From the NCBI GenBank assembly GCA_043783625.1, contig JAYVZE010000159.1:1-19308 (forward strand): DNA of 19,308 nucleotides, read 5' to 3'. The notes beneath the pieces are model-generated. The model was given only the letters and a program-made list of their open reading frames with translations. It made no database searches and was not told the origin of the DNA. Each line of letters starts with the position of its first letter. The stretch's first letter is position 1. This DNA is from JAFDVL01 sp043783625 (GTDB lineage Bacteria; Acidobacteriota; Blastocatellia; RBC074). The position numbers and the translations under genes are program-made. This document shows positions 7,102 to 14,718 of this stretch, one piece after another.

Positions 7102-7143
7102 TCAGCCACGAAGCTTCTGACATGCAGCAAGCTTCGTGGCTGA
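7102..7143 (-). terminator. Intrinsic terminator after mscS
   Basis: A perfect 15-base inverted repeat (TCAGCCACGAAGCTT at 7102-7116; its complement at 7129-7143) with a 12-base loop that can add three more pairs. On the minus strand the stem is followed by ATTTTTGTC. It lies 15 bases after the mscS stop, as expected of a Rho-independent terminator. Only about 30 bases remain before the kinase ATG. Confidence 0.75.
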
Positions 7144-7158
7144 AATTGAAAAATATTC

Positions 7159-7950
7159 TTACGCTTGTTTGATCTGATAATGTTGTTCGGGGATGGCAAA
7201 GCCTGCCTCGCTGATGGCTTTGTTCGTATCGAAATAGACCGGCCAATACTGGTCATTGTGAACATACGGACGCACTGCGAGTACCGGCCCCATTGGAGTA
7301 AACGTCAGAATTTCAACCTCAGGAGCTGGCGATGAAACTACGTTTGGAATCGCAGCCAGGCGTTTTTTTAATAAAGCTTTGGCCGCTTGTGGATTATCCT
7401 GATGAGAAAGTTGCGCGACCAAATCTACCCGACGATATGGATTGGCCGTAAAGTTCTGGATATTGTCAGAAAAGATTTTATGGTTGCCAACAAAGGTTTT
7501 GACGTTATCCATGGTATTGATCGTTGTGACGAACAACCCGACTTCTTCGACCGTCCCGATGACACCACCACCTGCGATAAAATCTCCGGCTTTAAAAGGG
7601 CGCAGGATCATCAAAAATGCGCCCGCAGCAAAATTTGATAGCAGACCGCTCCACGCCATTCCGACGGCTAAACCTGCCGCCGCAATTAATCCGGCAAATG
7701 AAGTTGTCGGGAGTCCCAGGAATCCAAGAATCGAAATTGCCAGCACAATTTTTAAGACTACTGTGAGCGAGGAAACAACATATCCAATCACCGTCGAATC
7801 GAATTTCCGGGCTTTCATCCCCTTGCTCAATAAATTATTGAGCAGAAATTTTATTAACCAACCACCAACAATCCAGAGCGCGACAGCTCCGACTAATTTC
7901 AACCCGACATCAATTGCATGATTTGTCAAAAATTGAATTGTACTTTCCAT
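7159..7950 (-). CDS. MscS-family mechanosensitive ion channel
   Basis: A 263-residue inner-membrane channel close to the size of Escherichia coli MscS (286). It has an N-terminal membrane segment at about 18-40, a second at about 56-80, and the pore-lining third helix at about 87-118 (AGLAVGMAWSGLLSNFAAG), followed by ILRPFKAGDFI and the beta domain GVIGTVEEVGLF. The conserved PNGKI-type loop reads GNHKI here, then NIQNFTANPYRRVD. Such channels open on hypo-osmotic shock to release solutes. The ATG at 7950 is preceded by AGGAG at a 10-base spacing; an upstream in-frame start at 7995 adds an unlikely leader. It is flanked by terminator-like hairpins on both sides, so it is probably transcribed alone, with its promoter between 7951 and 8136. 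Confidence 0.93.
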   Translation of the reverse strand: MESTIQFLTNHAIDVGLKLVGAVALWIVGGWLIKFLLNNLLSKGMKARKFDSTVIGYVVSSLTVVLKIVLAISILGFLGLPTTSFAGLIAAAGLAVGMAWSGLLSNFAAGAFLMILRPFKAGDFIAGGGVIGTVEEVGLFVTTINTMDNVKTFVGNHKIFSDNIQNFTANPYRRVDLVAQLSHQDNPQAAKALLKKRLAAIPNVVSSPAPEVEILTFTPMGPVLAVRPYVHNDQYWPVYFDTNKAISEAGFAIPEQHYQIKQA

Positions 7951-8085
7951 GTTTATCGGTCTCCTGCTAAACGGACACAGGCCATAGACCTGCATCTCGT
8001 ATGGTTCATAAGTAATGTTTTGCTTGCGATGAGGATACTGAGGGAAGCCTCAATTGTGAAGAAAAATAGCAGCGGGTTAGAAAAA

Positions 8086-8101
8086 TCAGTATTTATACTG
8101 A
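8086..8101. promoter_or_regulatory. 16-base palindrome upstream of mscS
   Basis: TCAGTAT and ATACTGA form a perfect two-fold symmetric site separated by TT, about 135 bases upstream of the mscS start and downstream of the gnd terminator. An outer pair (GAAAAAT and ATTTTTC) surrounds it unevenly. The symmetry and position suit a dimeric regulator. The regulator is unknown and chance is possible. Confidence 0.35.
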
Positions 8102-8136
8102 GAAAGCATTTTTCTGAATATTCCAAACAAAAAACA

Positions 8137-8169
8137 GCCTGAGTTGAAAGGGAACCTTTCAACTCAGGC
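8137..8169 (-). terminator. Intrinsic terminator after gnd
   Basis: A perfect 15-base stem (GCCTGAGTTGAAAGG at 8137-8151 with its complement at 8155-8169) closed by a 3-base loop. On the minus strand it is followed at once by TGTTTTTTGTTTGG. It lies 28 bases after the gnd stop. This is the clearest terminator in the window. Confidence 0.9.
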
Positions 8170-8197
8170 ATGTTTAGAAAATCCAGCTAAAATAAAT

Positions 8198-9640
8198 TTA
8201 CTTTGATAGTTCTTCCCACTCCGTATGCACAAATACGCCAGCAGGCTTGTCAGTGCGTTCATAAGTATGCGAGCCAAAGAAGTCACGCTGCGCCTGCGTC
8301 AGATTCTGCGGCAGATTCGCGGTGCGATAAGAATCAAAATACGCCAGACTTGCACTCATCGCCGGAATCGCAATGCCCAAACTTTGCGCCGTGACGACGG
8401 CTTGACGCCAGCGCGGTTGTGCCTTCAAAACCCACGTTTTGAAATCGGGATCAAGCAACAAATTCGGGAGGTCAGCGCGACGCTGATACGCCTGCTTAAT
8501 TTTATCAAGGAACTGCGCACGGATGATGCAACCGCCTTTCCAGATGCGCGAAATTTCGCCCATATTCAAATCCCAACCTTCGACAGCGGCTTGGGCGCGA
8601 ATCAGGTTCATGCCCTGCGCATACGAACAAATCTTACTCGCATAAAGCGCGTCACGAACCGCATCAATCAAGGCTTTTTTATTGCCTTCAAATTTAACTT
8701 TCAGTCCTTTGATTTGCTTGCTCGCGGCGACGCGTTCATCTTTCATCGAAGACAAAATTCGAGAATCCACCGCAGCATTAATCGTCGGAATAACGACGCC
8801 TAATTCCAGCGCGACCATCGAAGTCCATTTGCCAGTTCCCTTCTGTCCGGCTTTATCGAGAACTAAATCTACAAGAGCTTTTCCGGTTTCAGGATCGTTG
8901 ACGCTGAAGATTTTTTCAGTGATTTCAATCAGGAACGAATTCAACATTCCGGCATTCCACGATTTAAAAATCTTGCGCAACTCAGGAGCTTGCAAGCCCA
9001 GCGCATTGCGCAAAATGTCGTACGCTTCAGCAATCAACTGCATATCGCCGTACTCAATTCCGTTATGCACCATCTTGACAAAATGACCTGCGCCGTCTTT
9101 TCCGATGTAGGTCACACACGGGCCATCATCAACTTTCGCAGCGATGGCTTCCCAGATTGGTTTGATTTCGTTGTACGCGGCTTCATCTCCGCCAGGCATC
9201 AGCGAAGGCCCCCAGAGTGCGCCGGATTCTCCACCCGAAACACCGGAACCGATGTAGCGAATGCCTGAAGCCTTCATTTCTTTTTCACGACGCTGCGTAT
9301 CGCGGAAGAATGAATTTCCACCGTCAATCACGATGTCGCCTTTTTTGAGCAGTGGCTTCAATTGTCCTAAGACTGCATCTACCGGGTCGCCCGCTTTGAC
9401 GAGGAGAATAATTTTGCGTGGACGCTCAAGTGCGGCGACGAAGGTTTCGAGCGAGTAAGTTCCGATGACTTTATCACTATCATCGAAGCTTGCTGCCCGC
9501 GCCAGAAATTTATCAACCTTGGTTGTGTCACGATTGAATACCGCAATCGGGAAGCCATTGCGCGCAATATTCAGCGCAAGATTTTCGCCCATCACGGCAA
9601 GTCCGATCATTCCAATTTTAGCCTTTTTAGGTTTCTTCAC
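8198..9640 (-). CDS. gnd: 6-phosphogluconate dehydrogenase, decarboxylating
   Basis: A 480-residue enzyme (Escherichia coli Gnd 468) of the oxidative pentose phosphate pathway: 6-phosphogluconate + NADP+ gives ribulose 5-phosphate + CO2 + NADPH. The nucleotide-binding loop GLAVMGENLALNIARNGF is at about 13-30. IDGGNSFFRDT and the substrate segment GHFVKMVHNGIEYGDMQ (catalytic Lys and the HNGIEY motif) follow. The family signature LDKAGQKGTGKWT is also present. The C-terminal part is full length. The start is a GTG at 9640 with GGAG at a 5-base spacing; the ATG overlapping it by two bases is out of frame and stops at once. It follows the substrate-binding protein gene by 91 bases and ends in a strong terminator. 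Confidence 0.97.
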   Translation of the reverse strand: MKKPKKAKIGMIGLAVMGENLALNIARNGFPIAVFNRDTTKVDKFLARAASFDDSDKVIGTYSLETFVAALERPRKIILLVKAGDPVDAVLGQLKPLLKKGDIVIDGGNSFFRDTQRREKEMKASGIRYIGSGVSGGESGALWGPSLMPGGDEAAYNEIKPIWEAIAAKVDDGPCVTYIGKDGAGHFVKMVHNGIEYGDMQLIAEAYDILRNALGLQAPELRKIFKSWNAGMLNSFLIEITEKIFSVNDPETGKALVDLVLDKAGQKGTGKWTSMVALELGVVIPTINAAVDSRILSSMKDERVAASKQIKGLKVKFEGNKKALIDAVRDALYASKICSYAQGMNLIRAQAAVEGWDLNMGEISRIWKGGCIIRAQFLDKIKQAYQRRADLPNLLLDPDFKTWVLKAQPRWRQAVVTAQSLGIAIPAMSASLAYFDSYRTANLPQNLTQAQRDFFGSHTYERTDKPAGVFVHTEWEELSK

Positions 9641-9657
9641 ATTTGCTCCAGAGAGGT

Positions 9658-9733
9658 GTTAGCGGTTAGCTATTAGCAGTTAGCCGGAATCCTGATCTGG
9701 CTGATTGCTAACAGCTAACGGCTAACAGCTATT
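9658..9733. repeat. Inverted array of TTAGC heptamers
   Basis: Four head-to-tail heptamers of form RTTAGCN (GTTAGCG, GTTAGCT, ATTAGCA, GTTAGCC at 9658-9685) face four of form NGCTAAC (TGCTAAC, AGCTAAC, GGCTAAC and a decayed AGCTATT at 9706-9733) across a 20-base centre. As a hairpin, 9658-9677 pairs with 9707-9726 at 18 of 20 positions. It fills the junction between the substrate-binding protein gene, whose stop it touches, and gnd. No U-tract follows, so it is more a repeat element than a standard terminator. Confidence 0.75.
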
Positions 9734-11276
9734 AAGGGGTTAGTTTGACGTTGCGCACCACGCTCCAATCGCCGCTGGGGTCTTGAACGATGCCATTAGC
9801 ACGGTCTCTGACGACGGTGATTGCGGACGGATACCACAGATAAATTTGTGGCAATTCCAGTGCGAGAGTTTTCTGAATTTCCGAATAAATTTCTTTCCGC
9901 TTTTCCTGCGGAGCCATCAAAGCATCATCAATTAATTTATCCACTTTGGGATTGTTGTACCGCATTCGATTCTGTCCATTCGGAGGAACAGATTTTGAGT
10001 GATACGCAAATTTAAAAATGTCCGTGCTTTGATTTCCACCCACCATTTGTAAGTAATAAAGCTGATAATTCCCTTTCAGTACATCATCCAGCATCACGTT
10101 ACGTTCAAGCGGCATCAGTGTTAATTCAATCCCGATGCGTCTGAATTGTTCCTGCAAAACTTCGCCGATTTTTCGTGACAGCGAATTCGTTGAGGTCTTC
10201 AACGATAACTTGAATCGCGGCTTATCTCCATCCTGCTTTTTGCCCGCCGCATCCAGCAAAGATTTGGCTTTCTCAATTTCAAAATTATAGATCGCCGTAT
10301 CTTTCTCATAAGCCCACTGCGTTACAGGCAAAACGCTATTCGCAGTTTTTGCCTGACCAAGCAACACATCACGAATGATGGCTTCGCGGTCAATGCCATA
10401 CGCAATCGCCTGACGAATGCGGACATCTTTCAGCAACGGATCATCCATGTTAACGCCGAGGTAGCCGACATTAGTTCCATCGCTTTGCATGACCTTGACG
10501 TTCGCCGCTTTTTTCAACGACTCCACTGTCACCGGATCGAAATCAGCATTGATCGCCAGATCGCCGGAACCGCTACGTAGTTCTGCATCACGCGTGCTGT
10601 TATCAGGGACGATTTTGACTTTGAGCGTTTTGAACGTTGAAGCACCACCAAAGAAATTCTCATTCGCCGCTAAAATAATTTCCTGATCCGAAGCGTAACT
10701 GACAAATTTGAACGGCCCCGTACCGACAGGGGTTTTCGCCTGCGTATCGGCGGAACCTCCAGGAATAATTCCAATTGGCAAAATCAAATTCGCAAAGCCC
10801 GGCAACGCATTATTACAACGAAACACCACGGTATTCGCATCCGGTGCTTCGACTGCCGCCAGATTATTGTCCCGGGTGAGTTCGCCGGATTTTTTCAATT
10901 TGCTTTGGACTAATGTATCGAACGTGTATTTCACATCCGCCGCCGTCAACGGACGACCATTGTGAAATTTAACTCCCTGCCGCAATTTAAAAGTCCAGAT
11001 TTTGTAATCCGGCGTGGATTCAAAGCTCTCGGCTAAATCCGGGACTGGCTCAAATTTTTCATTCTTTTTCGTGAGTCCATTGAAGAGCAATTGCTGGATG
11101 CGCGCATCGCTGGATTCTGTGCTGTTGCGCGGGTCAAAAGTCGTGACTTTGCTTTCCAGCAACATGACCAGTTCATCAGTTTTCGTTTTCGTTACACAAG
11201 CCGCAGCCAATGTTAACAGTACTATCATTGCGATTAATGCCAAGCTTCGTGGATTAAAATTTATTTTATTACTCAT
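9732..11276 (-). CDS. ABC transporter substrate-binding lipoprotein, family 5 (peptide type)
   Basis: A 513-residue lipoprotein with signal LALIAMIVLLTLAAAC and lipidated Cys27 (lipobox LAAAC). The mature part follows the oligopeptide/dipeptide/nickel-binding family: TTFDPRNSTESSDARIQQLLFNGL near the start, then WTFKLRQGVKFHNGRPLTAADVKYTFDTL, and IRQAIAYGIDREAII in the middle. Length is usual for the family. It would capture a peptide-like solute outside the inner membrane and deliver it to an ABC importer, but no permease or ATPase gene lies nearby, so it is an orphan here. The ATG at 11276 follows GAGGAAACAGGTG, a good Shine-Dalgarno; a start at 11387 would run through the upstream repeat and is rejected. 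Ligand unknown. Confidence 0.93.
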   Translation of the reverse strand: MSNKINFNPRSLALIAMIVLLTLAAACVTKTKTDELVMLLESKVTTFDPRNSTESSDARIQQLLFNGLTKKNEKFEPVPDLAESFESTPDYKIWTFKLRQGVKFHNGRPLTAADVKYTFDTLVQSKLKKSGELTRDNNLAAVEAPDANTVVFRCNNALPGFANLILPIGIIPGGSADTQAKTPVGTGPFKFVSYASDQEIILAANENFFGGASTFKTLKVKIVPDNSTRDAELRSGSGDLAINADFDPVTVESLKKAANVKVMQSDGTNVGYLGVNMDDPLLKDVRIRQAIAYGIDREAIIRDVLLGQAKTANSVLPVTQWAYEKDTAIYNFEIEKAKSLLDAAGKKQDGDKPRFKLSLKTSTNSLSRKIGEVLQEQFRRIGIELTLMPLERNVMLDDVLKGNYQLYYLQMVGGNQSTDIFKFAYHSKSVPPNGQNRMRYNNPKVDKLIDDALMAPQEKRKEIYSEIQKTLALELPQIYLWYPSAITVVRDRANGIVQDPSGDWSVVRNVKLTP

Positions 11277-11291
11277 CACCTGTTTCCTCTT

Positions 11292-11406
11292 GTAGCGCAA
11301 ACTTTTTAGTTTGCGTCTCTGCATTAGAAGCCATTCACATCGGAGCTTCCCCTTAAAAATTAGCAGGTCTTGTCGCCACTCACGCAAACTGGAAAGTTTA
11401 CGCTAC
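11292..11406. repeat. REPIN-like element (two REP hairpins in inverted orientation)
   Basis: The 25-base arm at 11292-11316 is matched in reverse complement by 11382-11406 at 22 of 25 positions. Each arm is itself a small palindrome: CGCAAACT with AGTTTGCG on the left, and CGCAAACT with AGTTTACG on the right. The arms are separated by 65 bases. It lies just upstream of the substrate-binding protein ribosome binding site and so would fall in its 5' leader or promoter. The layout is that of a REP doublet. Confidence 0.75.
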
Positions 11407-11518
11407 TATTTTTACAAGCGGGCATTATCCAAGACTTCACCGATTCACGCAAGAATGGTTGCCATTTTATCGTGGAGGCTGGTACGCTAAATCTCAGCAA
11501 TAACAACATTTTTTAATT

Positions 11519-12256
11519 ATGAAACGCAATCTAACATCCTGGTACAGCGAACGATTACACCAAGAAATGCCACTGGCAGCCTACGGGCATTTCGGACATC
11601 CGATTTTAATGCTCCCGACCGCCGCCGCAGATTTTCTGGAATACGAACGCTTTAAATTAATTGATTCGGTCAGCCCCTTCGTCAACGATGGCAAAGTAAA
11701 ATTGTATTCGGTCAACAGCGTCAATGATCGCGCGCTGATGAATCGTCAGGCTTCAGGACACGAAAAGATGATGTGGCTCAATGCCTATGACGGCTACATC
11801 ACGGAAGAGGTTTTGCCGCTGATTCGCAGCGATTGCAACGATCAATCCGTCAAGCCGTTCATCACCGGAATCAGCCTCGGCGCGTACCTCGCAGGGAATC
11901 TTTTTTTCAAGCATTCCGATCTCTTCGCAGGTGCGATTTTATTGAGTGGGAGTTACGACATTCGCAATTTCCTGAATGGTCATTACGATGAAAATGTCTA
12001 TTTCAATAACCCCGTAGACTACTTACCAAAACTCGACGATCACTACCATTTGCCGACTCTGCAAAGCGGCACAAAACCGATCATTATTTTCTCAGGTCAG
12101 GGAGCGTTTGAGGACGCCGACCGTTCGCGCCGCTTATCAGGAATTCTTGACAGCAAAGGCATTCCGCATTGGTTGGATATTTGGGGGCACGACGTGAAGC
12201 ACGATTGGGAATGGTGGTTGAAGGCGATGCCGCATTATTTCGGGAAGCTGTTCTAA
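11519..12256 (+). CDS. Esterase-like alpha/beta hydrolase
   Basis: A 245-residue cytoplasmic protein with the alpha/beta hydrolase nucleophile elbow GISLGA (Ser119), a preceding HPILMLPTAAADFLEYE strand-turn region and a C-terminal histidine region WGHDVKHDWEWW (His224 and His228, the second more likely catalytic). An acidic residue in the EDADRS segment could complete the triad. It resembles the putative esterase group related to esterase D/antigen 85, specifically the short bacterial proteins of the COG4947 type (family recalled, not searched). No signal peptide is seen. The natural ester substrate is unknown. The ATG at 11519 has an A/T-rich leader without a clear Shine-Dalgarno. It is the first of three co-directional genes with gaps of about 30 bases. 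Confidence 0.85.
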   Translation: MKRNLTSWYSERLHQEMPLAAYGHFGHPILMLPTAAADFLEYERFKLIDSVSPFVNDGKVKLYSVNSVNDRALMNRQASGHEKMMWLNAYDGYITEEVLPLIRSDCNDQSVKPFITGISLGAYLAGNLFFKHSDLFAGAILLSGSYDIRNFLNGHYDENVYFNNPVDYLPKLDDHYHLPTLQSGTKPIIIFSGQGAFEDADRSRRLSGILDSKGIPHWLDIWGHDVKHDWEWWLKAMPHYFGKLF

Positions 12257-12285
12257 TATCGGAAATTTGGTTCTCGAGTATTTTC

Positions 12286-12699
12286 ATGAAGCTTGTTATC
12301 CTTTTCTTTCAATCCGTCGCGCTCGCAACCTTGCAACTTATCATTTTCGTTGGACTGTACGACGCTGGCTTCAGATTTGACATATGGTGGACGCAGACTT
12401 CTCCACGCATGGGAATTGGTTATGGAATAGGCTTGTATTTTGGAGTACGATTGCTGTTCGTTCTAGCGTTCATCAATGCTTGTATTGCTTTGCGAATACC
12501 GGAAAACAAATACAAAATTTCAAGCGCGTTTGTTTGCTATTTTATTTTTTGTTGGTGGTTTAGCAATATTGCGAGCGCGAGACCGTATAAATTCTTAATC
12601 ATTTTAATTAGTGGCGCCGCTGCCTTTTGTGTTCCTGTTGTTTTAATTAACTTAGCGTCAAAATATTCTGTGTATAAATTGAAACAAAGCGCGACATAG
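12286..12699 (+). CDS. Small four-helix membrane protein, unknown function
   Basis: A 137-residue hydrophobic protein read from the ATG at 12286. Membrane segments are visible at about 3-24, 44-68, 78-96 and 102-123, with a Lys-rich C-terminal tail (YKLKQSAT). No motif or family is recognised. A longer reading from 12169 overlaps the esterase gene in another frame and adds a charged leader without membrane character, so it is rejected. It lies 29 bases after the esterase stop and 33 before the aminotransferase, so co-transcription is plausible. Its AT-richer wording differs a little from its neighbours. Confidence 0.65.
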   Translation: MKLVILFFQSVALATLQLIIFVGLYDAGFRFDIWWTQTSPRMGIGYGIGLYFGVRLLFVLAFINACIALRIPENKYKISSAFVCYFIFCWWFSNIASARPYKFLIILISGAAAFCVPVVLINLASKYSVYKLKQSAT

Positions 12700-12732
12700 A
12701 AGTTCACGCTTAAAAAAACTGGAAGTAGAATT

Positions 12733-14016
12733 ATGTTCAGCCGCAGAAATTTTCTTAAATCCGCCGGACTCGCCGTCGCGCAATTCAATGAAAAAGGTAT
12801 TGAAAACGCGATAGCCGCGACGAAATACGTCAATCATCTTTTGCCTGAAGAAGTCGCGCAGAATGAAGATTTCTGGTTTCAGGTGCAGCAGGCTTTTGAT
12901 ATTGATCGCAGTGTCATCAACCTCAACAACGGCGGAGTCAGCCCTTCACCACGCATTGTACAGGCTGCGATGCAACGCTACATTCAATTTTCAAATCACG
13001 CTCCGGCATTCAATATGTGGCGTATCCTTGATCCGCAGCTGGAAACGGTGCGAAAAAAATTGGCGCGAAATTTTGGTTGCGATTCTGAAGAAATTGCCTT
13101 CACACGCAACGCCAGCGAAGCTCTTGAGACTGTGCAATTCGGCTTGGATTTAAAAGCTGGCGATGAAGTTCTGACGACGATGCAGGATTATCCACGCATG
13201 CTTTCCACCTGGCGTCAGCGCGAACGACGCGAAGGCGTTGTCATCAAAAAAATTCAGTTCCCTACTCCGCCAAAATCATTAGATGAACTCGCCATACTTT
13301 TTGAAAAAGCGATCACGCCCAAAACTAAAGTCATCCATTTTTGTCACATGACAAATCTGACGGGACAGATTTTTCCTGTCAAAAAAATCTGTCAAATGGG
13401 ACGCGAACGCGGCATCGAAGTCATCGTTGACGGAGCGCATGCTTTCGCGCATGTCGCTACAAAGCAGCCTGATCTTGACTGCGATTTTTACGGCGTCAGT
13501 TTGCATAAATGGCTGCTCGCTCCTGTTGGCACGGGGATGCTGTTCATGCGCAAAAATAAAATCAGTAAAATCTGGCCGATGTTCGGAGCCGATGAATCGC
13601 TCGACAATAACATCAGAAAATTTGAGCAAATCGGGACGCATCCATCAGGAAATTATTTAGCCATCGGTGAAGCTTTGACCTTTCATGAAGGTATCGGAGC
13701 CGAACGCAAAGAGGCGCGCATGCGTTACCTTTTCCAGCGTTGGGCGAAGCGATTAGAGCCATTGAAAGGCGTCAAGTTTCGTACGAGTTTTGACCCAGCC
13801 ATGTCGGTCGGCTTAGCGAATGTAGACATCGAAGGAATGGATTTAGCAAAGCTCGGCGCCTATCTGCAAAACGAATATCGAATCATCACAACGCCGATTG
13901 TGAATGATCGCGGCGTCAATGGAATCCGCATCACACCTAATGTTTATACGACGTTGGCTGAGGTTGATTTATTTGCGGAAGTGATGGAAAAAATTATCAC
14001 AAAGGGTTTGCCGTAA
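12733..14016 (+). CDS. Tat-tagged class V aminotransferase (isopenicillin N epimerase-like)
   Basis: A 427-residue fold-type I PLP enzyme. The N-terminus MFSRRNFLKSAG is a textbook twin-arginine motif. The catalytic core has INLNNGGVSPSP, FTRNASEALE, the cofactor Asp233 in IVDGAHAFAH (His236) and the Schiff-base lysine Lys259 in SLHKWLLAPVGTG. The C-terminal domain ends with the substrate-binding GIRITPNVYTTLAEVD. Class V relatives include cysteine desulfurases, isopenicillin N epimerases and kynureninases. The GVSLHKWLLAP pattern and the Tat tag point to the epimerase-like subgroup, whose real substrates are unknown. The signal's hydrophobic region is short (SAGLAVAQF) and no clean cleavage site is visible. 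The ATG at 12733 has GGAAG at a 7-base spacing. Confidence 0.92.
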   Translation: MFSRRNFLKSAGLAVAQFNEKGIENAIAATKYVNHLLPEEVAQNEDFWFQVQQAFDIDRSVINLNNGGVSPSPRIVQAAMQRYIQFSNHAPAFNMWRILDPQLETVRKKLARNFGCDSEEIAFTRNASEALETVQFGLDLKAGDEVLTTMQDYPRMLSTWRQRERREGVVIKKIQFPTPPKSLDELAILFEKAITPKTKVIHFCHMTNLTGQIFPVKKICQMGRERGIEVIVDGAHAFAHVATKQPDLDCDFYGVSLHKWLLAPVGTGMLFMRKNKISKIWPMFGADESLDNNIRKFEQIGTHPSGNYLAIGEALTFHEGIGAERKEARMRYLFQRWAKRLEPLKGVKFRTSFDPAMSVGLANVDIEGMDLAKLGAYLQNEYRIITTPIVNDRGVNGIRITPNVYTTLAEVDLFAEVMEKIITKGLP

Positions 14017-14018
14017 AC

Positions 14019-14166
14019 CGGGAGCGCAAGCATCTTGCTTGCCACAGCGGGCGCAGCCTCGCTGTGAAACCTCACACAGGGATTCGTTGATCCGGTAACT
14101 GTAAACTGCGTCAGCCTCGGCGGTTTTGCTTCGCTCACCGCAGCAAGCAGGATGCTTGCGCTCCCA
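14019..14166. repeat. REPIN-like element between convergent genes
   Basis: The 24-base arm at 14019-14042 is matched in reverse complement by 14143-14166 at 22 of 24 positions. Each arm contains its own hairpin (GCAAGC, five bases, GCTTGC). Inside the 100-base centre are further stems: CACAGCG with CGCTGTG (14043-14066), and GCGGT with ACCGC (14120-14141). GCTCCCAG recurs at 14173-14180 just beyond the right arm. The arms follow the GGGAGCGCAAGCATC.TGCTTGC pattern. It fills nearly the whole gap between the aminotransferase and rhodanese stops. Confidence 0.8.
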
Positions 14167-14181
14167 GTTAATGCTCCCAGC

Positions 14182-14718
14182 TCAATTTAACGGAGCGCGC
14201 AGCTCCGGCTTCAATAATTCTCCCCATTTTTTATCAAATTGATGAACCTGGTTTACGGGTTGCTCATTCTGAAACACCGGACGACCTTCATTCGCCCATT
14301 GAAAAATTGAGCCTTCTAAATTCACGACATTCGTATAGCCTTGCGATTTTAATTTCTCGACCAGCACTGATGAACGATAGCCGACGGAGCAATACGCTAC
14401 GATGGGCGAATCTTTGGGGTAGCCTTTCAGTACTTCAACAATTTGCGGTTCGTCAGCAACGTTTAAGGCGTAACGTAAATGACTGACAGAAAATTCCTCC
14501 GGTTTTCGCGCATCCAGGAGCAGCGGTTTTTTTCGATTCGGGTCTTTCATCCACGCGGCATAATCGTTCGTTGAAAGTTGCGTCACCGAAGGAAATTTAT
14601 TACGGACAGTTTGCTTGATGTCCTGCAACGAATCAGTATTTTTGGCGACTTGCTGCGGTTTAGTACAAGCCGCCAAAAATACGGTGATGAGCAAAAGATA
14701 AATCAGTTTCATAGTCAT
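14182..14718 (-). CDS. Rhodanese-domain lipoprotein
   Basis: A 178-residue protein with lipoprotein signal LIYLLLITVFLAAC (Cys18) followed by one rhodanese domain. The first rhodanese signature LLLDARKPEEFSVSHLRYALNV is at about 67-87 and the active-site loop CSVGYRS is at 110-116, with nucleophile Cys110. EGSIFQWANEGRPV gives the usual C-terminal end. The family transfers sulfane sulfur, for example thiosulfate to cyanide or to protein acceptors. The loop is the full active form. Lipidation places it at the outer face of the inner membrane or in the outer membrane. Its ATG overlaps the upstream efflux-pump stop as ATGA, so translation is coupled. A second Met two codons later is an alternative start. 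Confidence 0.9.
   Translation of the reverse strand: MTMKLIYLLLITVFLAACTKPQQVAKNTDSLQDIKQTVRNKFPSVTQLSTNDYAAWMKDPNRKKPLLLDARKPEEFSVSHLRYALNVADEPQIVEVLKGYPKDSPIVAYCSVGYRSSVLVEKLKSQGYTNVVNLEGSIFQWANEGRPVFQNEQPVNQVHQFDKKWGELLKPELRAPLN

Noticed and set aside
8225..8803. 192-residue open frame on the plus strand
   Set aside because: Lies wholly antisense to gnd, with Arg-rich low-information translation and no family features. It is a shadow of the gnd codon pattern.
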